Shown here one piece after another: positions 57,328 through 64,000 of a DNA stretch of 64,000 nt. Below the pieces are notes generated by a model. The model ran no database searches. It was given only the letters and a program-made list of their open reading frames with translations, and was not told where the DNA came from. Source of the stretch: Tepidimonas thermarum. GTDB taxonomy: Bacteria; Pseudomonadota; Gammaproteobacteria; Burkholderiales; Burkholderiaceae_C. Where the stretch lies: positions 45,002-109,001 of the forward strand of contig NZ_VJOL01000002.1 in the NCBI RefSeq assembly GCF_007556705.1. Reading direction: 5' to 3'. Made by a program: the position numbers and the translations under genes. Position 1 is the first letter of the stretch. Each line of letters begins with the position of its first letter.

Positions 57328-58626
57328 GGGCACTTCTCGAAACCTCCCTCCCCCTTGCAGCCCGTGAGCCGGCATGATGGCGCCCATGAGCACATCGCGC
57401 ATCAAGCCCTCGTCCTTCTGGCGCTCTCAGCCCGGCGCTGACCTGTTCGTGCAAGACCAACGCCAAGCCAAGCTCGGCGGCTTCATCGCCAACCTGGCAG
57501 CAATGGACGAACTGATCGACTTCGCGGCCATTGCCGCCCGGGTCGACACCGCCTGCCCTCGCGCTGACCGTAGCAAAGGCGGGCGCCCGCCGTACCCCAC
57601 CGAGGTGATGGTGCGGCTGCTGTTCATCCAGTCGCTGTACAACCTCAGCGACGAGGACTGCGAGTACCAGGTGGACCGCATGAGCTTCCAGCACTTCTGC
57701 CGCCTGGATGGCGCGCTGCACATCCCCGATGCGCGCACGCTGTGGAGTTTCAAGCAGCGCCTGGCCCAAGGGGGTCTGGGCGGGCGCGCCATCTTCGAGG
57801 CGGTGAGCCTGCAGTTGCAGCAGCACGGCTACATCCCGCGTGGCGGGCAGATCGTGGACGCCAGCATCGTGCAGGCACCGGTGACCCAGGCGAACAAGGA
57901 CGAGCGCGAAGCGCTCAACGAAGGCCGCAGGCCCGAGGGCTGGAATGCCAAGCGGCTGCAGCACACCGACCGCGACGCGCGCTGGACCAAGAAGCACGGC
58001 AAGAGCTTCTACGGCTACAAGGTGCACGCCAACGCGGACGCGCGCTACAAGCTGATCCGCCGGGTCAAGGTCACGCCGGCCAATGTCGATGACGGCCAGA
58101 CGCTCAAGGAGGTGCTGGACCGCGCCAACACCGGCGCGCGGCTGCTGGCCGACCGAGGCTACGACGCGCAGACCAACCGCCAGTTGCTGCAGGCCCACGG
58201 GCTGCGCGACGGCATCGCGCGGCGTGCGAAGCCCGGGCAGGAGCGGCGCGTGCGACTGGACGCGCGCAACAAGGCGATCAACCGCGTCCGCGCCAGAGGC
58301 GAACATGTGTTCGCCGGCCTCGAGCAGTTGGGCGGCAAGTGCGTGCGGGCGATGACGCTGGCGAGAAACGAGCTGGCGATCCTGCTCAAGTGCGCGGCGT
58401 ACAACGCCAAGCGGCTGGTCTGGCTGGTGCGCCATGACCCGTGCGGGTGTGCGCGATGAAGGCAGAGGTGCGCCCGCTGCAGCCTGCAAACGCCGTTTTG
58501 CAGGGCCTCGGGTGCCCGCCAAGGCTGCGATGACGGGGCCTGAGCGGCACCGAGAACCCCGAACTGAACGACGCGAGCGCCCTCATGCCGGTTCAGCCTT
58601 CGGAAATGGGGTTATGCGAAGTGCCC
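57328..58626 (+). mobile_element. Complete IS5-family insertion sequence, 1,299 bp
   Basis: The ends are read directly. The left end begins GGGCACTTCTCGAAACC and the right end, reversed, begins GGGCACTTCGCATAACC, so the terminal inverted repeats match at 14 of 17 positions, the first nine perfectly. A 4-bp target duplication CAAC flanks the element (57324-57327 and 58627-58630). Removing the element and one copy restores the frame of the split gspE-like gene exactly (VVPL joined to ALRGD), which proves the boundaries. It carries one transposase gene on the + strand, opposite to the target gene. Confidence 0.95.
57374..58459 (+). CDS. IS5-family transposase
   Basis: 361 residues from ATG 57374 (ATG 57386 is an equally good start). 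DDE-type transposase with the N-terminal domain KGGRPPYPTEVMVRLLFIQS, the first Asp in GGQIVDASIVQAPVTQ, the second in ARLLADRGYDAQTNRQ and the Glu region NRVRARGEHVFAGLEQLG near the end. The frame is uninterrupted, so the element may still be active. Codon use and G+C match the host well. Confidence 0.95.
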   Translation: MMAPMSTSRIKPSSFWRSQPGADLFVQDQRQAKLGGFIANLAAMDELIDFAAIAARVDTACPRADRSKGGRPPYPTEVMVRLLFIQSLYNLSDEDCEYQVDRMSFQHFCRLDGALHIPDARTLWSFKQRLAQGGLGGRAIFEAVSLQLQQHGYIPRGGQIVDASIVQAPVTQANKDEREALNEGRRPEGWNAKRLQHTDRDARWTKKHGKSFYGYKVHANADARYKLIRRVKVTPANVDDGQTLKEVLDRANTGARLLADRGYDAQTNRQLLQAHGLRDGIARRAKPGQERRVRLDARNKAINRVRARGEHVFAGLEQLGGKCVRAMTLARNELAILLKCAAYNAKRLVWLVRHDPCGCAR

Positions 58627-59022
58627 CAACGGCACCACCGCCTCGCGCTGCGCCACGGCGGGGGGCACCAGGGCCACCGCCTCGGGGTCGAAGCGGTAGT
58701 GGGTCGGATCGATGACGCGGTTGCCCAGCCACGCCGCAATGGTCTGGCGCAACTGATGCTCGGTGATGATGCCGGCGTCCACCAGCTGCTCCCCCAGCTG
58801 GCGATGCAGGCCCAGGCGCCGCTCTTCGAGCTGCGTGCGCAAGGCCTCGCGCAGGTGTTGCTCGTCGATCAGGCCGCTTTGCACCAGCGCCTCGCCCACG
58901 TGGCGCGCGCTCAACGTGCGCCCGGCGGGGCTGTCGAGCAGCTGCCACAACTCCCCCGGCGTGCGCGGCTGAGGCGGGTGCGCGGCAGCAACGACCGGGT
59001 TGGAAAGCGTTTCGTCGGCCAT
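58612..59022 (-). pseudogene. GspE/PilB-type ATPase, N-terminal fragment
   Basis: N-terminal part of the gene interrupted by the IS5-family element. From ATG 59022 the genuine sequence runs 132 codons, to VAQREAVVPL at 58627; the last residues (GHFA) come from the IS end. It has the N-terminal MshEN-like repeats LVQSGLIDEQHLREALR and LVDAGIITEHQLRQTIAAWL, which bind c-di-GMP in related proteins. As it stands the fragment has no ATPase core. Confidence 0.93.
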
Positions 59023-59134
59023 GGACAGTACGGGGGCGGGTCACCAGGACACCCCATTGTGCCGGGTTTGCCGCCGCGCGGTATCGGGGGTCGCCCCAAA
59101 AGCCTTGGCCCGCGGGCTGCGCGACAATCGCACC

Positions 59135-59917
59135 ATGGACACATCCCATACCCCGCCCGAACGCATCGCCCTCGTCACCGGCGCTGGCAGCGGCATCGGG
59201 CGCGCCTGCGCGCTGGCCCTGCTGCAAGACGGCTGGACGGTCTGGCTCGTCGGCCGCCGCGCCGCGGCCCTGCAGGCCAGCATCGAGCACGCCGCGGCAC
59301 AGGCGCCCGCCCTGCGGGCACGCGCCCACCCCTACGTCGCCGACGTGGGCGATCCCGAGGCGGTGCAAGCCCTGTTTGATGCCGTGCGTGCGCGCCACGG
59401 CCGGCTGGACCTGCTGTTCAACAATGCCGGTGTCTTCACCCTCACCGCAACGCCCGACGCCACCACGCTGGAGCACTGGCACCAGGCGGTGCAAACCAAC
59501 CTCCACGGCGCGTTTTATTGCCTGCGCGCCGCCTTTGGGCTGATGCGCACCCAGTCGCCGCGCGGCGGGCGCATCATCAACAACGGCTCGATTTCGGCGC
59601 ACACGCCACGCCCCGGCTCGATCGCTTACACCGCCACCAAGCATGCCATCACCGGCTTGACCAAGGCCGCCGCGCTCGATGGACGCGCGTTCGACATTGC
59701 CGTGGGCCAGATCGACATCGGCAACGTGGCCAGCGACATGACCGCGGCCATGGCCGCCGGGGTGCTGCAGGCCGACGGCAGCATCCGCCCCGAAGCCCGC
59801 ATGGGCATGGACGCCGTGGTCCAGACCTTCATGGCCATGGTGCGCCTGCCGCTGCAAGCCAATGTGCTGTTCACCACCGTCATGGCCACGCAAATGCCGT
59901 TTGTGGGGCGGGGCTAG
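59135..59917 (+). CDS. Short-chain dehydrogenase/reductase
   Basis: 260 residues from ATG 59135. NAD(P) loop VTGAGSGIGRACALAL, NNAG motif in LLFNNAGVFT, catalytic Ser in NNGSISAHTPRPGS and the YTATK pentapeptide (about residue 166). The classical SDR set is complete; VWLVGRR at the second strand suggests NADP preference. Substrate unknown. It follows the gspE-like remnant on the opposite strand. Confidence 0.92.
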   Translation: MDTSHTPPERIALVTGAGSGIGRACALALLQDGWTVWLVGRRAAALQASIEHAAAQAPALRARAHPYVADVGDPEAVQALFDAVRARHGRLDLLFNNAGVFTLTATPDATTLEHWHQAVQTNLHGAFYCLRAAFGLMRTQSPRGGRIINNGSISAHTPRPGSIAYTATKHAITGLTKAAALDGRAFDIAVGQIDIGNVASDMTAAMAAGVLQADGSIRPEARMGMDAVVQTFMAMVRLPLQANVLFTTVMATQMPFVGRG

Positions 59918-59944
59918 GGGCTTGGCCGCCCTGCCGCGCGGCCC

Positions 59945-60415
59945 CTACAGCGGCAGCGCGCTGGTGCACTTGATCTCGTCCAGGCAAACGCTGGAGCGCA
60001 CCCCGTTGACCCCGGGCAGCTGCGCCAGCGTCCCGAGCAGAAAGTCCGACAGCGCCTTGAGGTCCCGCGCCACGACCTTGAGCACGTAATCGAAGTCGCC
60101 CGTGACCGCGTAGCACTCCTGCACCTGCGCCATGTCGCGCACCCGCTCGCGAAAGCGCTCCACCTCGCGGATGTGGCCGCGTTCCATCGTCACGTGCACA
60201 AAGGCCGTCACCCCCAGCCCCAGGCGGGCGGCGTCCAGCCGCGCCTCGTAGCGGCGCACGTAGCCCTGCTCCTCCAGGCGGCGGTGGCGGCGGTTGCACT
60301 GCGCGGGCGAAAGGTGCACCGCCTCGGCCAACGCCTGGTTGCTGATGCGGCCGTCCTCTTGCAAACGGGCCAAAATGCGCCGGTCCACAGCGTCCACGGC
60401 GGCTTCAGGGGTCAT
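59945..60415 (-). CDS. Lrp/AsnC-family regulator
   Basis: 156 residues from ATG 60415, with GGAG about eight bases upstream (a TTG at 60427 is less likely). N-terminal helix-turn-helix with [20 protein letters not shown] and [20 protein letters not shown], then the RAM effector domain with [19 protein letters not shown]. It is divergent from hppD with 134 bp between starts. A TATAAA -10 candidate lies on its strand at 60434-60439. Control of the tyrosine/phenylalanine genes in response to an aromatic amino acid is likely but inferred. Confidence 0.93.
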   Translation of the reverse strand: MTPEAAVDAVDRRILARLQEDGRISNQALAEAVHLSPAQCNRRHRRLEEQGYVRRYEARLDAARLGLGVTAFVHVTMERGHIREVERFRERVRDMAQVQECYAVTGDFDYVLKVVARDLKALSDFLLGTLAQLPGVNGVRSSVCLDEIKCTSALPL

Positions 60416-60549
60416 CGCTTTCTCCAAAACGCTTTTATACGCAACAGTCTTGCATGGTTGCGGGTTTACCGCAGGTCGAAACGCAAACCCATTGCGTCAA
60501 CGCGGGCATAAGCTTGCGGCTTTCAATACCACCTTGCAGGAGTCGCACC

Positions 60550-61653
60550 ATGGCCGACCTGTTTGACAACCCGATGGGCCTGTGCGGATTCGAGTTCGTC
60601 GAATTTGCCGCGCCCACCCCCAACGTGCTGGAGCCGCTGTTTCAGGCACTGGGCTTCACCCGCATCGCGCGCCACCGATCCAAGGACGTGGAGCTGTGGC
60701 GCCAGGGACAGATCAACTTCATCATCAACCGTGAGCCGCGCAGCCTGGCCGACTACTTCGCGCAGGAGCACGGCCCCAGCGCCTGCGGGCTGGCGTTCCG
60801 CGTGAAGGACGCGCACCGCGCCTACTACCGCGCGCTCGAGCTGGGCGCCCAGCCCATCGACATCCCCACCGGCCCGATGGAGCTGCGCCTGCCGGCGATC
60901 AAAGGCATTGGCGGCGCGCCGCTGTACCTGATCGACCGCTTCGAGGACGGCAAGAGCATCTACGACATCGACTTCGAATTCCTGCCCGGCTTCGAGGACC
61001 CGGCCAACCGCCACCCCGTGGGGCATGGGTTCAAAATCATCGACCACCTCACGCACAACGTCTACCGCGGGCGCATGGCCTATTGGGCGCAGTGGTACGA
61101 GCGGCTGTTCAACTTCCGCGAAATCCGCTACTTCGACATCCAGGGCGAATACACCGGCCTCAAGAGCCGCGCAATGACCGCGCCCGACGGCCTCATCCGC
61201 ATTCCGCTCAATGAGGAAGGCGGCTCCGGTGGCAACGGCCAGATCGAAGAATTCCTGATGCAGTTCAACGGCGAGGGCATCCAGCACATCGCCCTGCTGA
61301 CGGACGACCTGCTGGCCAGCGTGGACGCCCTGCAGATGGCCGGCGTGCCGCTGATGAGCGCGCCCAACGACATTTACTACGACATGTTGGAAGAACGCCT
61401 GCCGGGCCACGGCGAGCCGGTGGCCGAGCTGCAGGCCCGCGGCATTCTGCTGGACGGCTCCACCGCGGGTGGTGACAAGCGCCTGCTGCTGCAGATCTTC
61501 AGCCAGCCGCTGCTCGGGCCGGTGTTCTTCGAATTCATCCAGCGCAAGAACGACGAGGGCTTTGGCGAAGGCAACTTCAAGGCCCTTTTCGAAAGCCTGG
61601 AACGCGACCAGATCCGACGCGGCACGCTCAAGGTCGAGACCGCCGCAGCCTGA
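60550..61653 (+). CDS. hppD: 4-hydroxyphenylpyruvate dioxygenase
   Basis: Iron enzyme converting 4-hydroxyphenylpyruvate to homogentisate in tyrosine breakdown. 367 residues from ATG 60550, with AGGAG nine bases upstream. The iron ligands are His in [15 protein letters not shown], His in [12 protein letters not shown] and Glu in [19 protein letters not shown]. Length and C-terminus are normal. phhB and phhA follow closely, so tyrosine made by PhhA feeds this step after transamination. Confidence 0.97.
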   Translation: MADLFDNPMGLCGFEFVEFAAPTPNVLEPLFQALGFTRIARHRSKDVELWRQGQINFIINREPRSLADYFAQEHGPSACGLAFRVKDAHRAYYRALELGAQPIDIPTGPMELRLPAIKGIGGAPLYLIDRFEDGKSIYDIDFEFLPGFEDPANRHPVGHGFKIIDHLTHNVYRGRMAYWAQWYERLFNFREIRYFDIQGEYTGLKSRAMTAPDGLIRIPLNEEGGSGGNGQIEEFLMQFNGEGIQHIALLTDDLLASVDALQMAGVPLMSAPNDIYYDMLEERLPGHGEPVAELQARGILLDGSTAGGDKRLLLQIFSQPLLGPVFFEFIQRKNDEGFGEGNFKALFESLERDQIRRGTLKVETAAA

Positions 61654-61675
61654 TCCCCACAGAAGGAAAACCACC

Positions 61676-61993
61676 ATGACCAAGCTCGAAGGCCCCGCCC
61701 TGCAAGCCGCTCTCGCCCAATTGCCCGCCTGGACGTTCGACGCCGAACGGCACGCCATCCGCCGGGCGCTGCGCTTTGCGGACTTCAACGCGGCCTTCGG
61801 CTTCATGACACGCGCCGCCCTGGAGGCCGAGCGCCGCGACCACCACCCGGAGTGGTTCAACGTCTACAACCGGGTGGACATCCTGTTTTCCACGCACGAT
61901 GCCGGGGGGCTGACCGAGCGCGACATCGCGTTTGCGCGCTGGGTCGACGCGACCGCCCCGGCCATGGGGGCGATCGATGAGCGCAACCGCTGA
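61676..61993 (+). CDS. phhB: 4a-hydroxytetrahydrobiopterin dehydratase
   Basis: 105 residues from ATG 61676, with AGAAGGAAA upstream. Regenerates the pterin cofactor of phenylalanine hydroxylase. The family signature [15 protein letters not shown] (about residue 62) holds the catalytic His pair. It lies 22 bp after hppD, and its 3' end overlaps phhA by 17 nt. Confidence 0.95.
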   Translation: MTKLEGPALQAALAQLPAWTFDAERHAIRRALRFADFNAAFGFMTRAALEAERRDHHPEWFNVYNRVDILFSTHDAGGLTERDIAFARWVDATAPAMGAIDERNR

Positions 61994-62876
61994 ACCCGTC
62001 CTGCACGGCCTGGCCGCCGGCGAGGCCGGACGCCCGGACAGCCCGGACTGGACCATCCCGCAAAACTGGGCCGCCTACACGCCGCAGGAACACGCCACCT
62101 GGGCCACGCTGTACCAGCGCCAGATGGCCCTGCTGCCCGGCCGCGCCTGTGAGGCCTTCGTGGACGGCATGCGCCGCCTGCCCATCGAGCCCGACCGCAT
62201 CCCGGACTTCGAGCGCCTGTCCGAGGTACTCATGCGCCACACCGGCTGGCAGGTGGTCGCCGTGCCCGGACTGGTGCCCGACGACGTGTTCTTCGAGCAC
62301 CTAGCCCACCGGCGCTTTCCGGCCGGACAGTTCATCCGCCGCGCCGACCAGTTGGACTATCTGCAGGAGCCCGACGTTTTCCACGACGTGTTTGGCCATG
62401 TGCCGATGCTGATGCACCCGGTCATGGCCGACTTCATCCAGGCCTACGGGCACGGCGGCCTGCGCGCGCAGCGCCTGGGCGCGCTGGACATGCTGGCGCG
62501 CGTGTACTGGTACACGGTGGAGTTTGGCCTGGTGCGAGAAAGCGGCGCGCTGCGCATCTACGGCGCAGGCATCGTGTCGTCTGCGTCCGAGAGCCGCTTT
62601 TGCCTGGAATCCCCCTCGCCCCACCGCCTGGGCTTCGATCTGGCGCGCGTGATGCGCACGCGCTACCGCATCGACGACTTTCAGCAGACCTACTTTGTGC
62701 TCGACCACCTGGACGACCTGCTGCGGCTGGCCGAGATCGACTTCGCCCCGCTGTACGAACAAGTGAGCCGTTTGGACACTCTGAGCGCCGACGCGGTGCT
62801 GCCGCAGGATACGGTGATTACGCGGGGCGACGGGCGCTACCACCGACAGCGCGCGCTTGAGCTTCAGGATCGCTGA
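61977..62876 (+). CDS. phhA: Phenylalanine 4-monooxygenase
   Basis: Non-haem iron, pterin-dependent enzyme converting phenylalanine to tyrosine. 299 residues from ATG 61977, whose start lies inside phhB (17-nt overlap), a sign of translational coupling. Iron ligands are the two His of [14 protein letters not shown] (about residue 138) and the Glu in [17 protein letters not shown]. Length is normal for bacterial enzymes. The order hppD-phhB-phhA makes a compact Phe/Tyr catabolic unit. Confidence 0.97.
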   Translation: MSATAEPVLHGLAAGEAGRPDSPDWTIPQNWAAYTPQEHATWATLYQRQMALLPGRACEAFVDGMRRLPIEPDRIPDFERLSEVLMRHTGWQVVAVPGLVPDDVFFEHLAHRRFPAGQFIRRADQLDYLQEPDVFHDVFGHVPMLMHPVMADFIQAYGHGGLRAQRLGALDMLARVYWYTVEFGLVRESGALRIYGAGIVSSASESRFCLESPSPHRLGFDLARVMRTRYRIDDFQQTYFVLDHLDDLLRLAEIDFAPLYEQVSRLDTLSADAVLPQDTVITRGDGRYHRQRALELQDR

Positions 62877-62932
62877 TTCACAACTCTCGGGGCGCTCGCC
62901 GAGGCCGAGCCAGCAACAGCCACGAGAAAATT

Positions 62933-63654
62933 GTGGCTGCCCTGGCGCTGTGCGGCGCGGGCGTGGCAATGGCCCAGTCCGCCGGTACCAGCAAGGTGGA
63001 GCTGTGGGGTATCGTGGATGCCGCCGTGCGCCACACCAACAACGAAGGTGCCGGCAAGGATGGCCTGACGAGGATGATCGGTGGCGGCATGTCGCAAAGC
63101 CGCTGGGGTATCAATGTGGAGGAGGACCTGGGTGGCGGGTCCAAGGCCCTGGTGGTGCTGGAAAACCGTCTCAATGCCGATGACGGCAGTGTTTCCACCC
63201 CCTTCTTCCAACTGTCCTATCTGGGTCTGCAAGGCCCTTATGGCCGCCTGACTGCCGGACGTCAGTGGAACGTCCTGTTCGACGTGGTGACCAGCACCTA
63301 CGCTTCGTTCCCGTACTCCCCCTACATGGAAGCCTACAAGCCTGAGTTGGGAATGGCCATGGGCGCGCGTACCAGCAACATGCTGAAGTACACCTTCGCA
63401 ACGCCGGACCGCAGCTTCGTAGGCTCGCTGCAATATTCGTTTGACGAGAACAACGACACCAAGGCATTGGAAGCTGGCCTGCCTGCCTCGCAGGCGCAAG
63501 TGCCTGCCTTCGTTGCAGGCACCCTGGGTGGTGGCGCCTGGAAGACGGTTGGCGGCTACCTGCGCTACTCCGCGAGCGGGTTTGCCGTCGGCGGCGGCTA
63601 CATGCGCACGACGCTGCCGGGCGGCACCGACGTAGACGCCTGGACTCTGGAGTT
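62933..63654 (+). pseudogene. Gram-negative porin, 5'-damaged and cut by an IS256-family element
   Basis: The reading from GTG 62933 begins AALALCGAGVAMAQ, the end of a porin signal peptide, but the usual Met-Lys-Lys start is missing; upstream codons read HEKI, as if ATGAAA had changed. The mature part is a trimeric porin of the Burkholderiales type: KVELWGIVDAAVRHTNNEG, SQSRWGINVEEDLGGGSKA and QLSYLGLQGPYGRLTAGRQW. It ends at DVDAWTLEL near 63654, about two-thirds of a normal porin, where the IS256-like sequence starts. The missing 3' part may lie beyond the window. Confidence 0.85.
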
Positions 63655-63691
63655 GTGTATCGTTCTTTCTGTAAATTCCATTTTGCCGGTT

Positions 63692-63746
63692 GTCTGCTGG
63701 GCGGGGATCTCCGGCGCTACGCCCCTACGCTCCCCGCCCAGCAGAC
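63692..63746 (+). repeat. 16-bp perfect inverted repeat in the IS256 leader
   Basis: GTCTGCTGGGCGGGGA (63692-63707) and TCCCCGCCCAGCAGAC (63731-63746) pair perfectly across a 23-nt loop, 51 bp before the transposase start. In a transcript it would be very stable; it may limit transposase expression from read-through transcripts. Confidence 0.8.
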
Positions 63747-63797
63747 AGCGCGAGGGTGGGTCTGACGCCATGACTTCGAGAAAGGAGTGTAACCCTC

Positions 63798-64000
63798 ATG
63801 GCAATACGAGTCGAAACCAACCCCTTGGAAGCCGCTTATGCGATCTTGCTCGAGAACGGACTGGATGGCGCCGGCGAGGCCCTGCGCATTCTCGTCAATG
63901 AAGCCGCCAAGATCGAGCGCGCCGAGTATCTCGGCGCCCGTCCCTACGAGCGCTCCCCGACCCGGCGCGACTACGCCAACGGCTTCAAGCCCAAGACCAT
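63798..64000 (+). CDS. IS256 (mutator-type) transposase, N-terminal part
   Basis: Starts at ATG 63798 with AAAGGAG eleven bases upstream. The 67 visible codons read AIRVETNPLEAAYAILLENG, DGAGEALRILVNEAAKIERA and YLGARPYERSPTRRDYANGF, the standard IS256-family N-terminus. The catalytic DDE part lies beyond the window. Confidence 0.92.
   Translation, partial: MAIRVETNPLEAAYAILLENGLDGAGEALRILVNEAAKIERAEYLGARPYERSPTRRDYANGFKPKT

Larger units (their letters stand above)
63655..64000 (+). mobile_element. IS256-family element, left end only
   Basis: Starts about 63655 (GTGTATCGTTCTTTCTG), exactly where the porin sequence ends, and runs off the window. It contains a 16-bp inverted repeat upstream of the transposase gene. 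The exact left end and target duplication cannot be fixed without the right end. Confidence 0.82.

Overview
The window is about 70% GC, gene-dense chromosomal DNA from a betaproteobacterium of the order Burkholderiales, most like the Comamonadaceae and their relatives. Pointers are the lpxC-ftsZ-ftsA-ftsQ-ddl order at the end of the dcw cluster, the zinc-ligand-poor DksA, the glutamate ABC transporter, and the Lrp / hppD / phhBA block. A thermophilic sulfur-using genus such as Tepidimonas would fit, but that is a guess.

Layout. 1-4.1 kb (+): 3' part of an RNB exoribonuclease, a TonB-like protein, mtgA and ruvC. 4.1-22.7 kb (-): the cell-wall/division cluster mraZ-rsmH-ftsL-ftsI-murE-murF-mraY-murD-ftsW-murG-murC-ddl-ftsQ-ftsA-ftsZ-lpxC, with nine ATGA start/stop overlaps and a four-box MraZ operator upstream of mraZ, followed by a 57-residue membrane protein that meets ruvC tail to tail. 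22.9-28.6 kb (-): COG0523 GTPase, then dksA, a long STAS-domain protein, hslV and hslU. 28.7-33.8 kb (-): an RlmI-like methyltransferase, a DsrE-like periplasmic protein, xerC, a DUF484 protein, dapF and an OmpA-type lipoprotein. 33.9-38.3 kb: a NUDIX/metallo-beta-lactamase fusion with a small cytochrome c, the RNase P RNA gene, and an FAD oxidoreductase.

38.4-45.7 kb: a FitAB-type toxin-antitoxin locus whose toxin is broken, htpX with a promoter resembling the heat-shock type, an endonuclease/exonuclease/phosphatase-family protein, pyrC, and a sulfur locus (two YeeE/YedE halves, a small exported NPCAP-repeat protein, an unknown protein, an exported rhodanese). 45.7-50 kb (-): gltIJKL-type glutamate/aspartate transporter behind a LysR regulator. 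50-55.8 kb: an Atm1-type ABC exporter, a YciA-like thioesterase, a candidate structured RNA with its own terminator, an AmpG-like permease, a Tat-exported M48 protease and a glyoxalase II-like hydrolase.

55.8-64 kb: the accessory, decaying part. A GspE/PilB-type ATPase gene is split by a 1,299-bp IS5-family element whose ends and 4-bp target duplication can be read directly, and it also carries a separate frameshift. Then come a short-chain dehydrogenase, an Lrp/AsnC regulator divergent from hppD-phhB-phhA (phenylalanine/tyrosine catabolism), and a porin gene damaged at its 5' end and cut by an IS256-family element that runs off the window.

Most genes are housekeeping. The points most worth a second look are the long-hairpin RNA at 52.4-52.6 kb (shape like 6S RNA), the doubly broken gspE gene, the zinc-ligand-poor DksA next to a His-rich COG0523 GTPase, the STAS protein in the dksA-hslVU unit, and the NPCAP-repeat protein in the sulfur locus.
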